A stretch of DNA of 64,000 nucleotides from Bifidobacterium cebidarum. GTDB lineage: Bacteria; Actinomycetota; Actinomycetes; Actinomycetales; Bifidobacteriaceae. Made by a program: the position numbers and the translations under genes. Each line of letters starts with the position of its first letter. Position 1 is the first letter of the stretch. The notes beneath the pieces are model-generated. The model worked only from the letters and a program-made list of their open reading frames with translations, searched no databases and was not told where the DNA came from. This document shows positions 1-8,700 of this stretch, in pieces. Location of the stretch: the NCBI RefSeq assembly GCF_009193305.1, contig NZ_WBVS01000003.1, positions 62,001-126,000 on the forward strand, written 5' to 3'.

Positions 1-646
1 CCAGCAAACGGCCATTTGTATGAACGGTTTGAGTTGGCAGCGTAGGCAGTTCAACCTGTGATACATCAATCTCGCCAGACATCAGCTTGGGCAGTAGTGC
101 GTCACGAAGTTGTTCAAGTGCAGTGATTTCTTTGGTGTTATTGGAGATAAGATTCAAAACTGTTTTAGCTTCGTTAGAAAATGCTTGTGCTTCATCACTG
201 ATACTGGAAACGTTATAGGACATTATCTGATTTCTATCGCCACGCGGCATTTTTGTTCCTTTAGAACCCGCAACCATATATCTGAAAAACGCATCCGAGT
301 AAAGAACGGAAAAGATATAGGGTGCCAGATTCTCGTTCTTTGCGCGGAAGACTAGTACATCATTCGAGCAAGTACCACTACAATCAGCAAACCATATTTT
401 CTTAAAATAAGGACGAATGTTAGAAATCAAGGTGTCGCCCGATTTGTACATTGTCACTTTACCAGATATCGGCAATCCAGCAGCCTGTTGTCTGCCGCCT
501 TTATCGGAAATAAGACTTTCCGTTGAAACATAGGTATTGAGATCCGCATTTTCAACTGTGGTCTTTTCTTTTACGAGAACACAAATGTCGCGCAATTCGG
601 CATCAAGATGAGAGCCAAAACTGTCATTGTGCTTAGTTGATAACAT
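1..646 (-). CDS. hsdS: Silent C-terminal half-cassette of a type I specificity subunit (HsdS), runs off the left edge
   Basis: Read from about 666 down to 1 on the minus strand, one frame stays open. It encodes a target-recognition half: it begins TNGHLLEM at the recombination core, contains SGDTLISNIRPYFKKIW typical of HsdS TRDs, and ends LRDALLPKLMSGEIDVSQ followed by HTNGRLL at the window edge. The same C-terminal tail occurs in the plus-strand hsdS at 2606-3754. There is no N-terminal TRD and no convincing ribosome binding site; the first ATG is at 646. I infer that it is a donor cassette, used only when recombination joins it to an N-terminal half. The true end lies outside the window. 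Confidence 0.75.
   Translation of the reverse strand, partial: MLSTKHNDSFGSHLDAELRDICVLVKEKTTVENADLNTYVSTESLISDKGGRQQAAGLPISGKVTMYKSGDTLISNIRPYFKKIWFADCSGTCSNDVLVFRAKNENLAPYIFSVLYSDAFFRYMVAGSKGTKMPRGDRNQIMSYNVSSISDEAQAFSNEAKTVLNLISNNTKEITALEQLRDALLPKLMSGEIDVSQVELPTLPTQTVHTNGRLL
5..46 (-). repeat. Left copy of a 42-bp perfect inverted repeat containing recombination core CAAACGGCCATTTG
   Basis: Positions 5-46 are the exact reverse complement of 3704-3745. The first 14 bases (5-18) are the core shared by all four sites. The homology continues imperfectly to about 110, because both flanks encode the conserved HsdS C-terminus. Confidence 0.9.
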
Positions 647-652
647 CTCCAA

Positions 653-666
653 CAAATGGCCGTTTG
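653..666 (+). repeat. Recombination core CAAATGGCCGTTTG, entrance of the silent hsdS cassette
   Basis: This is the same 14-bp core as at 3732-3745, in the same orientation, and inverted relative to 5-18 and 3054-3067. On the minus strand it encodes TNGHL, the HsdS linker joining the two target-recognition domains. It lies just upstream of the recombinase start. Confidence 0.85.
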
Positions 667-743
667 CCCGTCCAAAACACTGCTTTTCTGTGGTTCGCAT
701 TATGTATGCGAATACCCCACATACATTCAGGCGAAAGACCCAT

Positions 744-1718
744 ATGATTGGCAACAGCACTATTGACTCAATACTGAAAGCTATGCAGAACACGTTGGAC
801 GCACGTCAGCTCAAACAACTCAAAGGCGTACTATCTTCCAATCTCATAGCGGAGATAAACACTGCTAACAGTAACGAAGCCGAAAAACTCCTAAGTTCAT
901 TCCTTACCGCCAAGGAACTTGAAGGATGTAGCGAACGAACGTTGAAATACTACGATTCAACGCTTACCCATTACATCAGGAAAACCACCACTCCCCTGCC
1001 CCAAGTGGACACTGAACAGCTTCGCGCCTATCTCGCCGAATATCAGGCAACGCATGTCGTGGGCAAAGTCACAGTAGACAATATCCGGCGGATTCTCGCC
1101 ACGTTTTTCTCGTGGTTAGAGGATGAGGACTATATCGTCAAAAGCCCGGCACGCAAGATACGTCGAGTGAAAGCTCCGATTAGAGTCAAGGAAACCATCT
1201 CAGACGAAGATATGGAGCGTTTGCGAGACGGCTGCGAAACGCCACGAGACCTCGCAATAATCGACTTGCTCTCCTCCACCGGCATGCGAGTCGGCGAATT
1301 GGTAAAACTTGACCGTGACAGCATTAATCTCCACGAACGTGAATGCATCGTGCAAGGTAAAGGCAACAAGGAACGAAAAGCTTACTTCGACGCCAGAGCC
1401 AAGCTTCACCTTAAGGAATATCTGCAAGGTCGCAACGACACCAACCCCGCCTTGTTCGTCAGTCTCAACGGCAGCCACAAACGCATCGCCATCTGTTCCG
1501 TAGAAAGTCGACTGCGCACTCTCGGAAGGAAACTGCAACTTCCCCGCATCCACCCGCATAAGTTCCGCCGCACTATGGCCACCAACGCCATCAATCGCGG
1601 CATGCCAGTGGAACAAGTGCAGAAACTGCTCGGTCATGTCAAGATAGACACCACTATGCAGTATGCATTGGTCAGTCAAAGCAACGTGAAGGCATCACAT
1701 CGAAAGTATCTAGGGTAA
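744..1718 (+). CDS. Tyrosine site-specific recombinase, probable hsdS invertase
   Basis: A 324-residue phage-integrase-family recombinase. An N-terminal core-binding (SAM-like) domain spans about residues 45-130. The catalytic domain shows the full set: Arg182 (TGMRVGEL), the beta-hairpin Lys (GKGNKERK), His272 and Arg275 (HPHKFRR), His298 (LLGH) and nucleophile Tyr307 (TTMQY). I start it at ATG 744, which follows AGGCGAAAG. The longer frame from 627 would run across the recombination core at 653-666. It sits between hsdS cassettes carrying inverted copies of one core, so its likely job is inverting hsdS segments. Recombinases linked to hsdS are known from phase-variable type I systems in bifidobacteria and other Gram-positives. 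It is also generically XerC/D-like, but the context argues against a chromosome-dimer role. Confidence 0.9.
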   Translation: MIGNSTIDSILKAMQNTLDARQLKQLKGVLSSNLIAEINTANSNEAEKLLSSFLTAKELEGCSERTLKYYDSTLTHYIRKTTTPLPQVDTEQLRAYLAEYQATHVVGKVTVDNIRRILATFFSWLEDEDYIVKSPARKIRRVKAPIRVKETISDEDMERLRDGCETPRDLAIIDLLSSTGMRVGELVKLDRDSINLHERECIVQGKGNKERKAYFDARAKLHLKEYLQGRNDTNPALFVSLNGSHKRIAICSVESRLRTLGRKLQLPRIHPHKFRRTMATNAINRGMPVEQVQKLLGHVKIDTTMQYALVSQSNVKASHRKYLG

Positions 1719-1786
1719 TCAGCGTTATCCTTCTATAATCGAAACCAGTACAAATCATCCCCGGTAAAGCTGAAAGGAGAAGCACT

Positions 1787-2089
1787 TTGAGCACATCTCA
1801 AATCAGTTCAAGGCATTCGAATCATACTGCATATCTTAGTGCAGAGAACGGCTTTACTGTGTTTGAATATGGCAAAGCCCGTATTCGGTTCCGCGCTCCT
1901 TATTCGCTAGAGCGATATACCGGTGTCAAGCAATGGGACAACGGATATCTCGTCGTGAATGCAAAATACAAGCACAACACTGCGCCAGAAGAGGAATATA
2001 TCGACTTGGCACCAATATTGAGCGACCTGTACATTGATGCCGATCATTTCCTACAACCAATCAAGAAAGTCGAGATAGCCCATGCCTGA
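1787..2089 (+). CDS. Small hypothetical protein, possible DUF2442-like partner
   Basis: A 100-residue soluble protein of unrecognised function. The start is TTG at 1787, supported by AAAGGAG nine bases upstream. It is acidic toward the C-terminus (EEEYIDLAPILSD) with no membrane segment or signal peptide. The pattern of an acidic strand followed by IDLAPIL and then FLQPIKKVEI is vaguely like DUF2442, which often accompanies DUF4160 proteins; this is a weak resemblance. Its stop overlaps the next start by eight bases, so translational coupling is likely. It is part of a three-gene insert between the recombinase and hsdS. Confidence 0.6.
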   Translation: MSTSQISSRHSNHTAYLSAENGFTVFEYGKARIRFRAPYSLERYTGVKQWDNGYLVVNAKYKHNTAPEEEYIDLAPILSDLYIDADHFLQPIKKVEIAHA

Positions 2090-2315
2090 CATCGCTTCGA
2101 TTGCCGGTAGCGCAGGAATGATTGTGAACGGCTATGCGTTCACCAACACAGATGACGGACACGTCAAGGTGCTGAATCTCAATGCGCCCGAATCAGCTCT
2201 GGTACTCGACCATGATGGCAGCGTGCTGGAAACCAGCATGGACGACATGGAGGTCGGCATCGTACAGGAATACTACCGGAACAACAAGGAGTTTCTGGAG
2301 GAAGACCATGCCTAA
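2082..2315 (+). CDS. Small acidic hypothetical protein, middle gene of a coupled trio
   Basis: 77 residues, strongly acidic in its second half (METSMDDMEVGIV-like stretch, ending EFLEEDHA). No family is recognised with confidence. It overlaps both neighbours by eight bases in the same way (ATGCCTGA, then ATGCCTAA), so the three genes are almost certainly co-translated. The glycine- and asparagine-rich start followed by short beta-like segments suggests a small beta-sheet protein. A role as binding partner of the downstream DUF4160-like protein is inference only. Confidence 0.55.
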   Translation: MPDIASIAGSAGMIVNGYAFTNTDDGHVKVLNLNAPESALVLDHDGSVLETSMDDMEVGIVQEYYRNNKEFLEEDHA

Positions 2316-2592
2316 ATACTTCCAGTTCATGGTCGCCGGATATTACCTGTATTTCACATCGTTCTGCGTCATCGAATGTATGCATGTACACGCCAGCGAC
2401 ACCAAGCTCACCGAATCAGGTTCCGCAAAATTCTTTGTCAAAGCCAACGGTGACACTACCCTCGAACGACAAGGCAGGCTCACCGCAAAGGAAGCCGCCA
2501 CTATCCAGAAATTCATCAAGAAGAACTATCGGGAAATGTACCTCAAATGGAAAGAGTACAGCACCGAAGACTTTTACGGGCAAGCAAAGTAG
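2308..2592 (+). CDS. DUF4160-like small protein
   Basis: 94 residues, starting at ATG 2308, which overlaps the previous stop. The N-terminal MPKYFQF, a central HVHAS segment, and a basic helical C-terminus (IQKFIKKNYREMYLKWKEY) match the general layout of DUF4160 proteins: short, with His-x-His in the middle and a closing helix that ends in a conserved Trp. DUF4160 genes are frequently paired with DUF2442-type genes, in what have been suggested to be toxin-antitoxin-like pairs. Function here is unproven. The trio may be cargo of the hsdS shufflon or an accessory of the restriction locus. Confidence 0.6.
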   Translation: MPKYFQFMVAGYYLYFTSFCVIECMHVHASDTKLTESGSAKFFVKANGDTTLERQGRLTAKEAATIQKFIKKNYREMYLKWKEYSTEDFYGQAK

Positions 2593-2605
2593 ATAAGCAA
2601 AGCCA

Positions 2606-3754
2606 ATGAACGATTTCGAGTTGAGAGATGTATGTACTCGCCTAAGTAGCGGGAAAGGAATCCGCTCCAGCGAACTCTATCACAACGGGAAATACCCCGT
2701 CATTGGAGGCAACGGGGAACGAGGACGTACGGAGACATATAATTTCGATGGCGAGTGCGCCATTATCGGAAGACAAGGCGCGAACTGCGGGAATGTACGT
2801 TTTTTTATAGGCCGCGCCTATATGACCGAGCACGCAGTCGTCGCGCAAGCAAACGATAAAGCGGATACACGTTATCTCGCGTATCTGCTATCAACCATGC
2901 ATCTTGGTAGTCTATCTGCACAGTCCGCACAACCAGGTCTCTCAGTCAAGACGCTCTCCAAACAGGTGGTATCGCTTCCCTCGCTTACAGTACAGAGACA
3001 ATGTTCTAAGATTCTTTCCTCTTTCGATCAAGAAATCAACAATCTTCATCAAACAAACGGCCATTTGTTGGAATTGCTTAAGATTGAATTCGCCCATAGA
3101 TTTGAGAATGAGGATACGCCTATTAGCGATTTAGGAAGCGTTGTTTCCATCTGGAAAAAGACGGTAAAACCTGCCAATAACCCAGATAAGTATTGGGAAC
3201 ATTACAGCATTCCAGCATTTGATGCCGAACAATACCCTTCTTTTGAACTGGGAAACACAATTAAAAGCAACAAATATGAGGTCGTGCCGAATTCCGTCCT
3301 GGTGTCGAAGCTCAATCCAACAACACGACGTCTATGGCTGCCGCAGTTGATAAACGACGAAAACGCGATATGTTCTACAGAATTTATCGAATATGTTCCC
3401 GATAATGAAAAGGATTATAGCTTCTATTGCTCAGCTTTGATGCAGGACAGATTTTTTGGTTATCTTGAGGGACATGTGACTGGCTCCACAGGTTCTCGTC
3501 AACGAGTCCATCCTAATGACACTCTTGCATACACTGTGCCGAACCCGAATGCGTCAGAGATTCAGGATTACTGCAAGTTCGCAGATCCTGTAATCAGGCA
3601 AATCAGGAACGCAAGCATCGAATCAAGAAGACTGACGATGCTTCGCGATGCATTGTTGCCCAAGCTCATGTCTGGCGAGATTGATGTGTCGAAGATCGAG
3701 CTTCCTACGCTGCCAACTCAAACCGTTCATACAAATGGCCGTTTGTTTGATTAA
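2606..3754 (+). CDS. hsdS: Type I restriction specificity subunit HsdS, full-length second copy on the opposite strand
   Basis: 382 residues with the normal HsdS plan. TRD1 spans about 1-130, followed by the conserved helical spacer ILSSFDQEINNLHQTNGHL. TRD2 spans about 165-340, and the second spacer ends in LRDALLPKLMSGEIDVSK. HsdS reads the split DNA target for the HsdM and HsdR subunits. The 14-bp recombination core lies exactly in the first spacer (3054-3067) and again at the C-terminus (3732-3745). Only a weak ribosome binding site precedes ATG 2606, and the gene points away from hsdM. It may therefore be a storage locus, or be expressed from the upstream small-gene trio. Its last 50 bases overlap the minus-strand hsdS tail to tail. 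Confidence 0.88.
   Translation: MNDFELRDVCTRLSSGKGIRSSELYHNGKYPVIGGNGERGRTETYNFDGECAIIGRQGANCGNVRFFIGRAYMTEHAVVAQANDKADTRYLAYLLSTMHLGSLSAQSAQPGLSVKTLSKQVVSLPSLTVQRQCSKILSSFDQEINNLHQTNGHLLELLKIEFAHRFENEDTPISDLGSVVSIWKKTVKPANNPDKYWEHYSIPAFDAEQYPSFELGNTIKSNKYEVVPNSVLVSKLNPTTRRLWLPQLINDENAICSTEFIEYVPDNEKDYSFYCSALMQDRFFGYLEGHVTGSTGSRQRVHPNDTLAYTVPNPNASEIQDYCKFADPVIRQIRNASIESRRLTMLRDALLPKLMSGEIDVSKIELPTLPTQTVHTNGRLFD
3054..3067 (-). repeat. Recombination core CAAACGGCCATTTG inside the plus-strand hsdS spacer
   Basis: The third copy of the 14-bp core. It encodes TNGHL between the two TRDs of the 2606-3754 hsdS. It is inverted relative to 3732-3745 and 653-666, so recombination with either inverts the DNA between them and swaps the C-terminal TRD. 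Confidence 0.88.
3068..3731. other. Predicted invertible segment exchanging HsdS C-terminal TRDs
   Basis: This 664-bp stretch is bounded by oppositely oriented cores. In silico inversion keeps the frame. The minus-strand hsdS (start 4289) would continue past TNGHL into LELLKIEFAHRF and end HTNGRL, giving a complete two-TRD protein. The plus-strand hsdS would then be shortened to end YERFELAA. Inversion itself is inferred from the layout. Confidence 0.75.
3704..3745 (+). repeat. Right copy of the 42-bp perfect inverted repeat, with recombination core at 3732-3745
   Basis: Exact reverse complement of 5-46. It encodes the C-terminus of the plus-strand hsdS in one direction. In the other it encodes the spacer and premature end (TNGHLYERFELAA) of the minus-strand hsdS. 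Confidence 0.9.
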
Positions 3755-4289
3755 GGTTAGTGATCTCAGCATCAATAGTCCCGAGCAGCTCGGCAATACG
3801 CAACTGAATTTCCATCACAGGCAGAACTACTGAACACTTCAGCAATTCAGGCTGTCGCAGACCTACAACGGTCGTGCCAGTAGCTCTGTTTTTCAGTTCT
3901 TCTTGAAATGAACTGTTGCACATCCAGTAATAGAGATAGCGAGAGTCACAGATCTCGCTATTGGGCCGAACAGTGAACAGGCGTTGACTGAGAATAATTT
4001 TTTCATCACTATTCCAACGGTAAATCTGGCCAAACGGGGCTTCTGAAGTAATGAGAATATCGCCTCGCTGAACTTCATCCTTCATCCAAGCATGATATAA
4101 ATCGCTGTCTCCGTAATGAATATTCTCAGCCTGAACAATTTGGCCGGTCTTGATATTCCTCGCAGACAATGCTCGGTACCCCGACGAAGACCATTCTTGT
4201 CCCAATTTCTTAGGTGTTTTTCCACGATAATCGATAACAAGCGAAATACAATCACGAAGTGGCACTATTTGATTACAGCCCATACCCAA
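3705..4289 (-). CDS. hsdS: HsdS half-subunit in the expressed position (single TRD, truncated at the recombination site)
   Basis: 194 residues against about 380-400 for a full HsdS. One TRD is present (DYRGKTPKKLG near residue 20, then GDILITSEAPFGQIYRW, a classic HsdS TRD motif), followed by spacer helix IAELLGTIDAEITNLNQTNGHL. The frame then crosses the core at 3732-3745 and stops after YERFELAA. The start overlaps the last 17 bases of hsdM, so it is translated with hsdM. In this orientation the operon would make only a half-size specificity subunit. Half-HsdS proteins can sometimes dimerise and recognise symmetric sites; otherwise this is an OFF or altered state. ATG 4283 is an alternative start. 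Confidence 0.87.
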   Translation of the reverse strand: MGMGCNQIVPLRDCISLVIDYRGKTPKKLGQEWSSSGYRALSARNIKTGQIVQAENIHYGDSDLYHAWMKDEVQRGDILITSEAPFGQIYRWNSDEKIILSQRLFTVRPNSEICDSRYLYYWMCNSSFQEELKNRATGTTVVGLRQPELLKCSVVLPVMEIQLRIAELLGTIDAEITNLNQTNGHLYERFELAA

Positions 4290-5778
4290 TCGCCTCCAGA
4301 TTCTTTTTGATTTCGGCTTGCAGTCGGTTGGATTCCTCGAAGCATTTGGCGAGTTCGCCGGTCAGACGCTTCATCTTCTCGTCAAACGGCTCGTCATCTT
4401 CTTCCTGTTCGGCGATGCCGACATAGCGGCCCGGCGTGAGAATGTAATCCTGCTTGGCGATGTCTTCGATGGATACCGCCGCGGAGAAACCTTTCTCCTC
4501 TTCCAACGTTCCGTCACGAAATGCATCAAACGTGGAAGCGATCTTCTGAATGTCCTCGTCAGTGAGCGTTCTCTGCGAGCGGCTGATCATCGTGCCCATG
4601 TTGCGAGCATCCACGAACAACGTCTTAGAGTCAACAGGGCGACCTTTGCGCAGGAACCACAAGCACACTGGAATCTGCGTTGAGAAGAACAGCTGCGTCG
4701 GCATGGCGACAATGCCTTCCACCAGCCCGGCGTTGACGATGTTCTTGCGAATCTCACCTTCGTTGTTCGTTTGAGACGACAACGAGCCATTGGCCAACAC
4801 CAGCCCGACACGACCGGTCTGTGACAGATGGTGGATCATATGCTGCATCCATGCGAAGTTCGCGTTGCCCTCGGGTGGTACACCATATTCCCAGCGTGGA
4901 TCGTCCTTGAGCTTATCGCCGCCCCAATCGGACAGGTTGAACGGCGGGTTGGCAAGAATGTAATCGAACCGTTCGGTGCGATGCAAGTCGTTGAAGAACG
5001 TATCGTCGTTCTTTGGGCCAAGATCAGCATCAATACCACGAATGGCAAGGTTCATCGTGGCCATCTTCCACGTGGTCGGGTTTGACTCTTGACCATAGAC
5101 GGAGATGTTGTTGATGTTGCCCTGATGATTGCGCACGAACTCGGCGGACTGCACGAACATGCCACCGGAACCGCACGCAGGATCGTAGACACGCCCCTTG
5201 AACGGTTCAAGCACATTGACCAGTGTTTTCACCACGCACTTCGGCGTGTAGAATTCGCCGGCGTTCTTGCCTTCCTGCGATGCGAATTGCGACAGGCAGT
5301 ACTCGTAGGTGCGGCCAAGCAGATCATGCGTATCGCCGTTTTCGGCCATTTTCACATTGGTGAATAGGTCGACCACTTCCCCGAGCCGACGTTTGTCCAG
5401 CTCAGGACGTGCGAAGTTCTTGGGCAGTACGCCTTTGAGCTTTTTGTTCTCCTGCTCGATCAGTCTCATCGACTCATCAATGACCTTGCCCACCTCGGGC
5501 GTATGCGCAGCCGCCGCCACGACTTCCCATCGAGCCTCTTTGGGCACCCAGAAGATGTTCTCGGACGTGTACTCGTCGCGATCTTCCTCGAATCCTTCCC
5601 CTTCGGCCACGAGCTCGGCGTGCTTAGCCTCGAAGTTATCCGATATGTATTTGAGGAAAATCAAACCAAGCACAACGTTCTTGTATTCCGAAGCATCAAT
5701 GTTGCCGCGCAGTTTACAAGCCGCATCCCAAATCTGCTCCTCAAAGCCTAGGGCTTTGGTGCTTGTCTTTTTCGCCAT
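4273..5778 (-). CDS. hsdM: Type I DNA methyltransferase subunit HsdM
   Basis: 501 residues, the usual length for HsdM. An N-terminal helical domain (about 1-130) precedes the N6-adenine methyltransferase fold. The SAM motif DPACGSGGMFV is near residue 200 and the catalytic NPPF (ANPPFNLSDW) near 278. It methylates adenine in the target read by HsdS and forms the M2S methylase or, with HsdR, the R2M2S nuclease. It lies 3 bp downstream of hsdR and overlaps hsdS, so hsdR-hsdM-hsdS form one minus-strand operon. Its ribosome binding site (GGAGAGGGAAAC) lies at the end of hsdR. Confidence 0.96.
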   Translation of the reverse strand: MAKKTSTKALGFEEQIWDAACKLRGNIDASEYKNVVLGLIFLKYISDNFEAKHAELVAEGEGFEEDRDEYTSENIFWVPKEARWEVVAAAAHTPEVGKVIDESMRLIEQENKKLKGVLPKNFARPELDKRRLGEVVDLFTNVKMAENGDTHDLLGRTYEYCLSQFASQEGKNAGEFYTPKCVVKTLVNVLEPFKGRVYDPACGSGGMFVQSAEFVRNHQGNINNISVYGQESNPTTWKMATMNLAIRGIDADLGPKNDDTFFNDLHRTERFDYILANPPFNLSDWGGDKLKDDPRWEYGVPPEGNANFAWMQHMIHHLSQTGRVGLVLANGSLSSQTNNEGEIRKNIVNAGLVEGIVAMPTQLFFSTQIPVCLWFLRKGRPVDSKTLFVDARNMGTMISRSQRTLTDEDIQKIASTFDAFRDGTLEEEKGFSAAVSIEDIAKQDYILTPGRYVGIAEQEEDDEPFDEKMKRLTGELAKCFEESNRLQAEIKKNLEAIGYGL

Positions 5779-5781
5779 GAA

Positions 5782-8700
5782 TCAGTTTCCCTCTCCGTAG
5801 TCAACCCACAACTCGCATTGCTGCATCACCGTCTCGATGGCCTCTGGCACCTCATCTGGCGGATACTTATGCTTCTTCAGCAATCGCTTAATCGACTTAC
5901 GCATGCGAGCGCGAGCGTCTTCTTTCTTCTGCCAGTCTATCGTGCGGTTCTTGCGCAGCGTGTCAGTCAGCTCTCGGGTAATGGCGACTAACTCGTCATT
6001 CTCATAAAAATCCTTGATGGCTTGCGGCTTGGTCAGCGCGTCATAGAAAGCAAGCTCCTCCTCGTCTAGACCAAGTGCCTTGCCTTCCTGACGTGCCGCC
6101 ATGATCTCCTTGGCCATATCCAATAGTTGCTGAATGACCTCGGCGTTAGTGAGCATGCCGTTGAGATATGCGTTGACCGACTGCTGTAGCATCTCTGAGA
6201 ATTTGCCAGCCAGAACCACACTCTTCTTGCGATACGCTTTGACCTGATCGTCAAGTAGCTTGCGTAGCAGTTCCACCGCAAGATTCTTCTGCTTCATTTG
6301 AGCGACTTCAGCAAGGAACGATTCATCAAACAGTGACACTTCAACCGTCCGATCTTCAAATAGATCGATGACGCCTTCATTGTGCACACCTTGCTCCATG
6401 ATTGCGGCAATCTGTTTATTAATCTCCTTCAAAGACATACGCGGATTGCCTGGATTAGCATTCAACACTTTCAGCATCTGTGTACGCAACACATCAATGT
6501 ACGCTTCTTCAATCTTCAGTTCATCAGCGACCATACTGCGACATAAACCGAACGCCTGAGCCATTTCTTTGGCGCACTTGATGAAGTCCTTACGATCTTT
6601 TTCGCGTTCTGGGTCGAGCAAGTAATCCGCTCCATCCGCGATGGCGTTGGCCATTTGTTCGGCGGAATTGGTGTGGATTCGGCTTTGGTAGTCCAAACCA
6701 TGCAAGAAGTCGCGGCATGCGCTCAGCTTGTCAAGGAACAGTGGATATGCAGTGTCGGCCACGTTCATATCGCCATAGCGTTCCCGATCACGCTTGGTGT
6801 AATCATGCATCGCGCGTTTCAGTGCCCCGGCAATGCCGATGTAGTCGACGATCAGGCCGCCTTCCTTGCCCTTGTACACGCGATTCACTCGAGCTACAGC
6901 CTGCATAAGATTATGGCCCTTCATAGGCTTGTACACGTACATCGTGGATAGAGAAGGCACATCAAAACCGGTCAGCCACATATCCACAACGATGGCAATT
7001 TTGAACGGGCTATCATCATCCTTGAACTCTTTAGCCAGTTCCAGCTTATGCGCCTTATTTCCGATGACCTTATGCCATTCCTCCGGATCCTGATTCGATG
7101 AGGTCATGACCACATGCACTTTGTCTGCCCACTGCGGGCGCAATTCAAGGAACTTCTCATACATACGCATGGCGATGGTGCGTGAATAAGCAACAACCAG
7201 TGCCTTACCAGTAAGCTCGTCCGCTCGGTTTTCCTCATAATGCTTCACGATGTCTCGGCACAGGGAATCAATGGTCTCCGGAGCCCCAAGAACACTGTCC
7301 ACCGTCGCCAAATCACGTTTACTGCGATCAATAGCCATTTCGTCGGCATCATCTGCGATGCTTTCATACTGCTCATCCAGTTCGTGCAGCACCTTCTCAT
7401 CCAGCTTGAGCGATACCACGCGACTCTCATAAAACACCGGACGCGTGGCTCCATCTTCAACCGACTGGGTCATGTCATACACATCCACGTAATCGCCGAA
7501 TATCTCACGCGTGGACTTGTCCTGCGTCTCGATCGGAGTGCCGGTAAAGCCGATGTAGGATGCGTTCGGAAGTGCTTGGCGCACTTTCAGTGCATCGCCC
7601 ACTGAATGCGTGCCGTCCGCGTGGAATTTCACTTCCAGACCGTACTGGCTGCGATGCGCTTCATCGGCCATGACCACGATGTTGCGGCGTTCAGACAATG
7701 GTTCATCGGATTCGCTGAACTTCTGCATCGTTGTGAAGATGATGCCGTTTGCCTGTCGATTATCCAGTAGTTCAATGAGATTCTCTCGGCTGTCCGCTTG
7801 CTGGGGAATCTGACGTAAGAAGTCCGAACACTTAGAGAACTGACTATACAGTTGCCCATCTAAATCAGTACGATCTGTAGTCACCACAATTGTCGGACTG
7901 CTTACCTGTTCAGCTAGCAAATGCGCGTAGAACACCATCGACAATGATTTACCGGAACCTTGCGTATGCCAGAACACTCCGGCCTTGCCATCGCTTTTCA
8001 TGGCATGCAAAGTGCTTTCGACTGCCTTGTGGACACCGAAATACTGATGGTACGCGGCAAGAATCTTTGCAGTTCCGTCTTCGGATTTTGAGAAGCAGAT
8101 AAAATTGCGAAGAATATCAAGCAAGCGTTCTTTAGGGAACATACCGTCAATTAGTGTGGTCCATCGAACAGCAATCCTGTTGGCAATCTTTGAATAATCG
8201 CCATCAGCGGTCTTCCATTGCATGAAACGGTCTTCATTGGCTGTGATAGTGCCTACACGCGTATCGCTCATGTCCGTCATCACGCAGAACGCGTTATATA
8301 CAAATAACGAAGGAATGACCTTCATATAGTTGCGTAACTGCAGGTATGCATCTGAAGCGTCGACATTTTCTCGTGACGGTGATTTCAGTTCAAACACCAC
8401 TAACGGCATGCCGTTCACGAACACAATGACATCAGGACGCTTCTCCTCATATTCAACGTATGTCCACTGATTAACCACATTGAATACATTGCGTTCCGGA
8501 TGTTCGAAATCAATAATTCTCACATGATCGGTATCCATCTTCTTCCCATCGAAGAAGGACACCTCAACACCGGATTGAAGATAATCCATGAATTGGATAT
8601 TACGGGACAGCAAATCCACCCCTTCAATATCCATTATCTTGCGTAAAGCCTCCGTGAGAGCTGCAGGATGAGCTTTAGTGTTAATACGCCGTAAGCAATC

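Noticed and set aside
627..743. N-terminal extension of the recombinase from 627
   Set aside because: It would run through the recombination core and the end of the hsdS cassette; ATG 744 has a better upstream sequence and gives the normal length.
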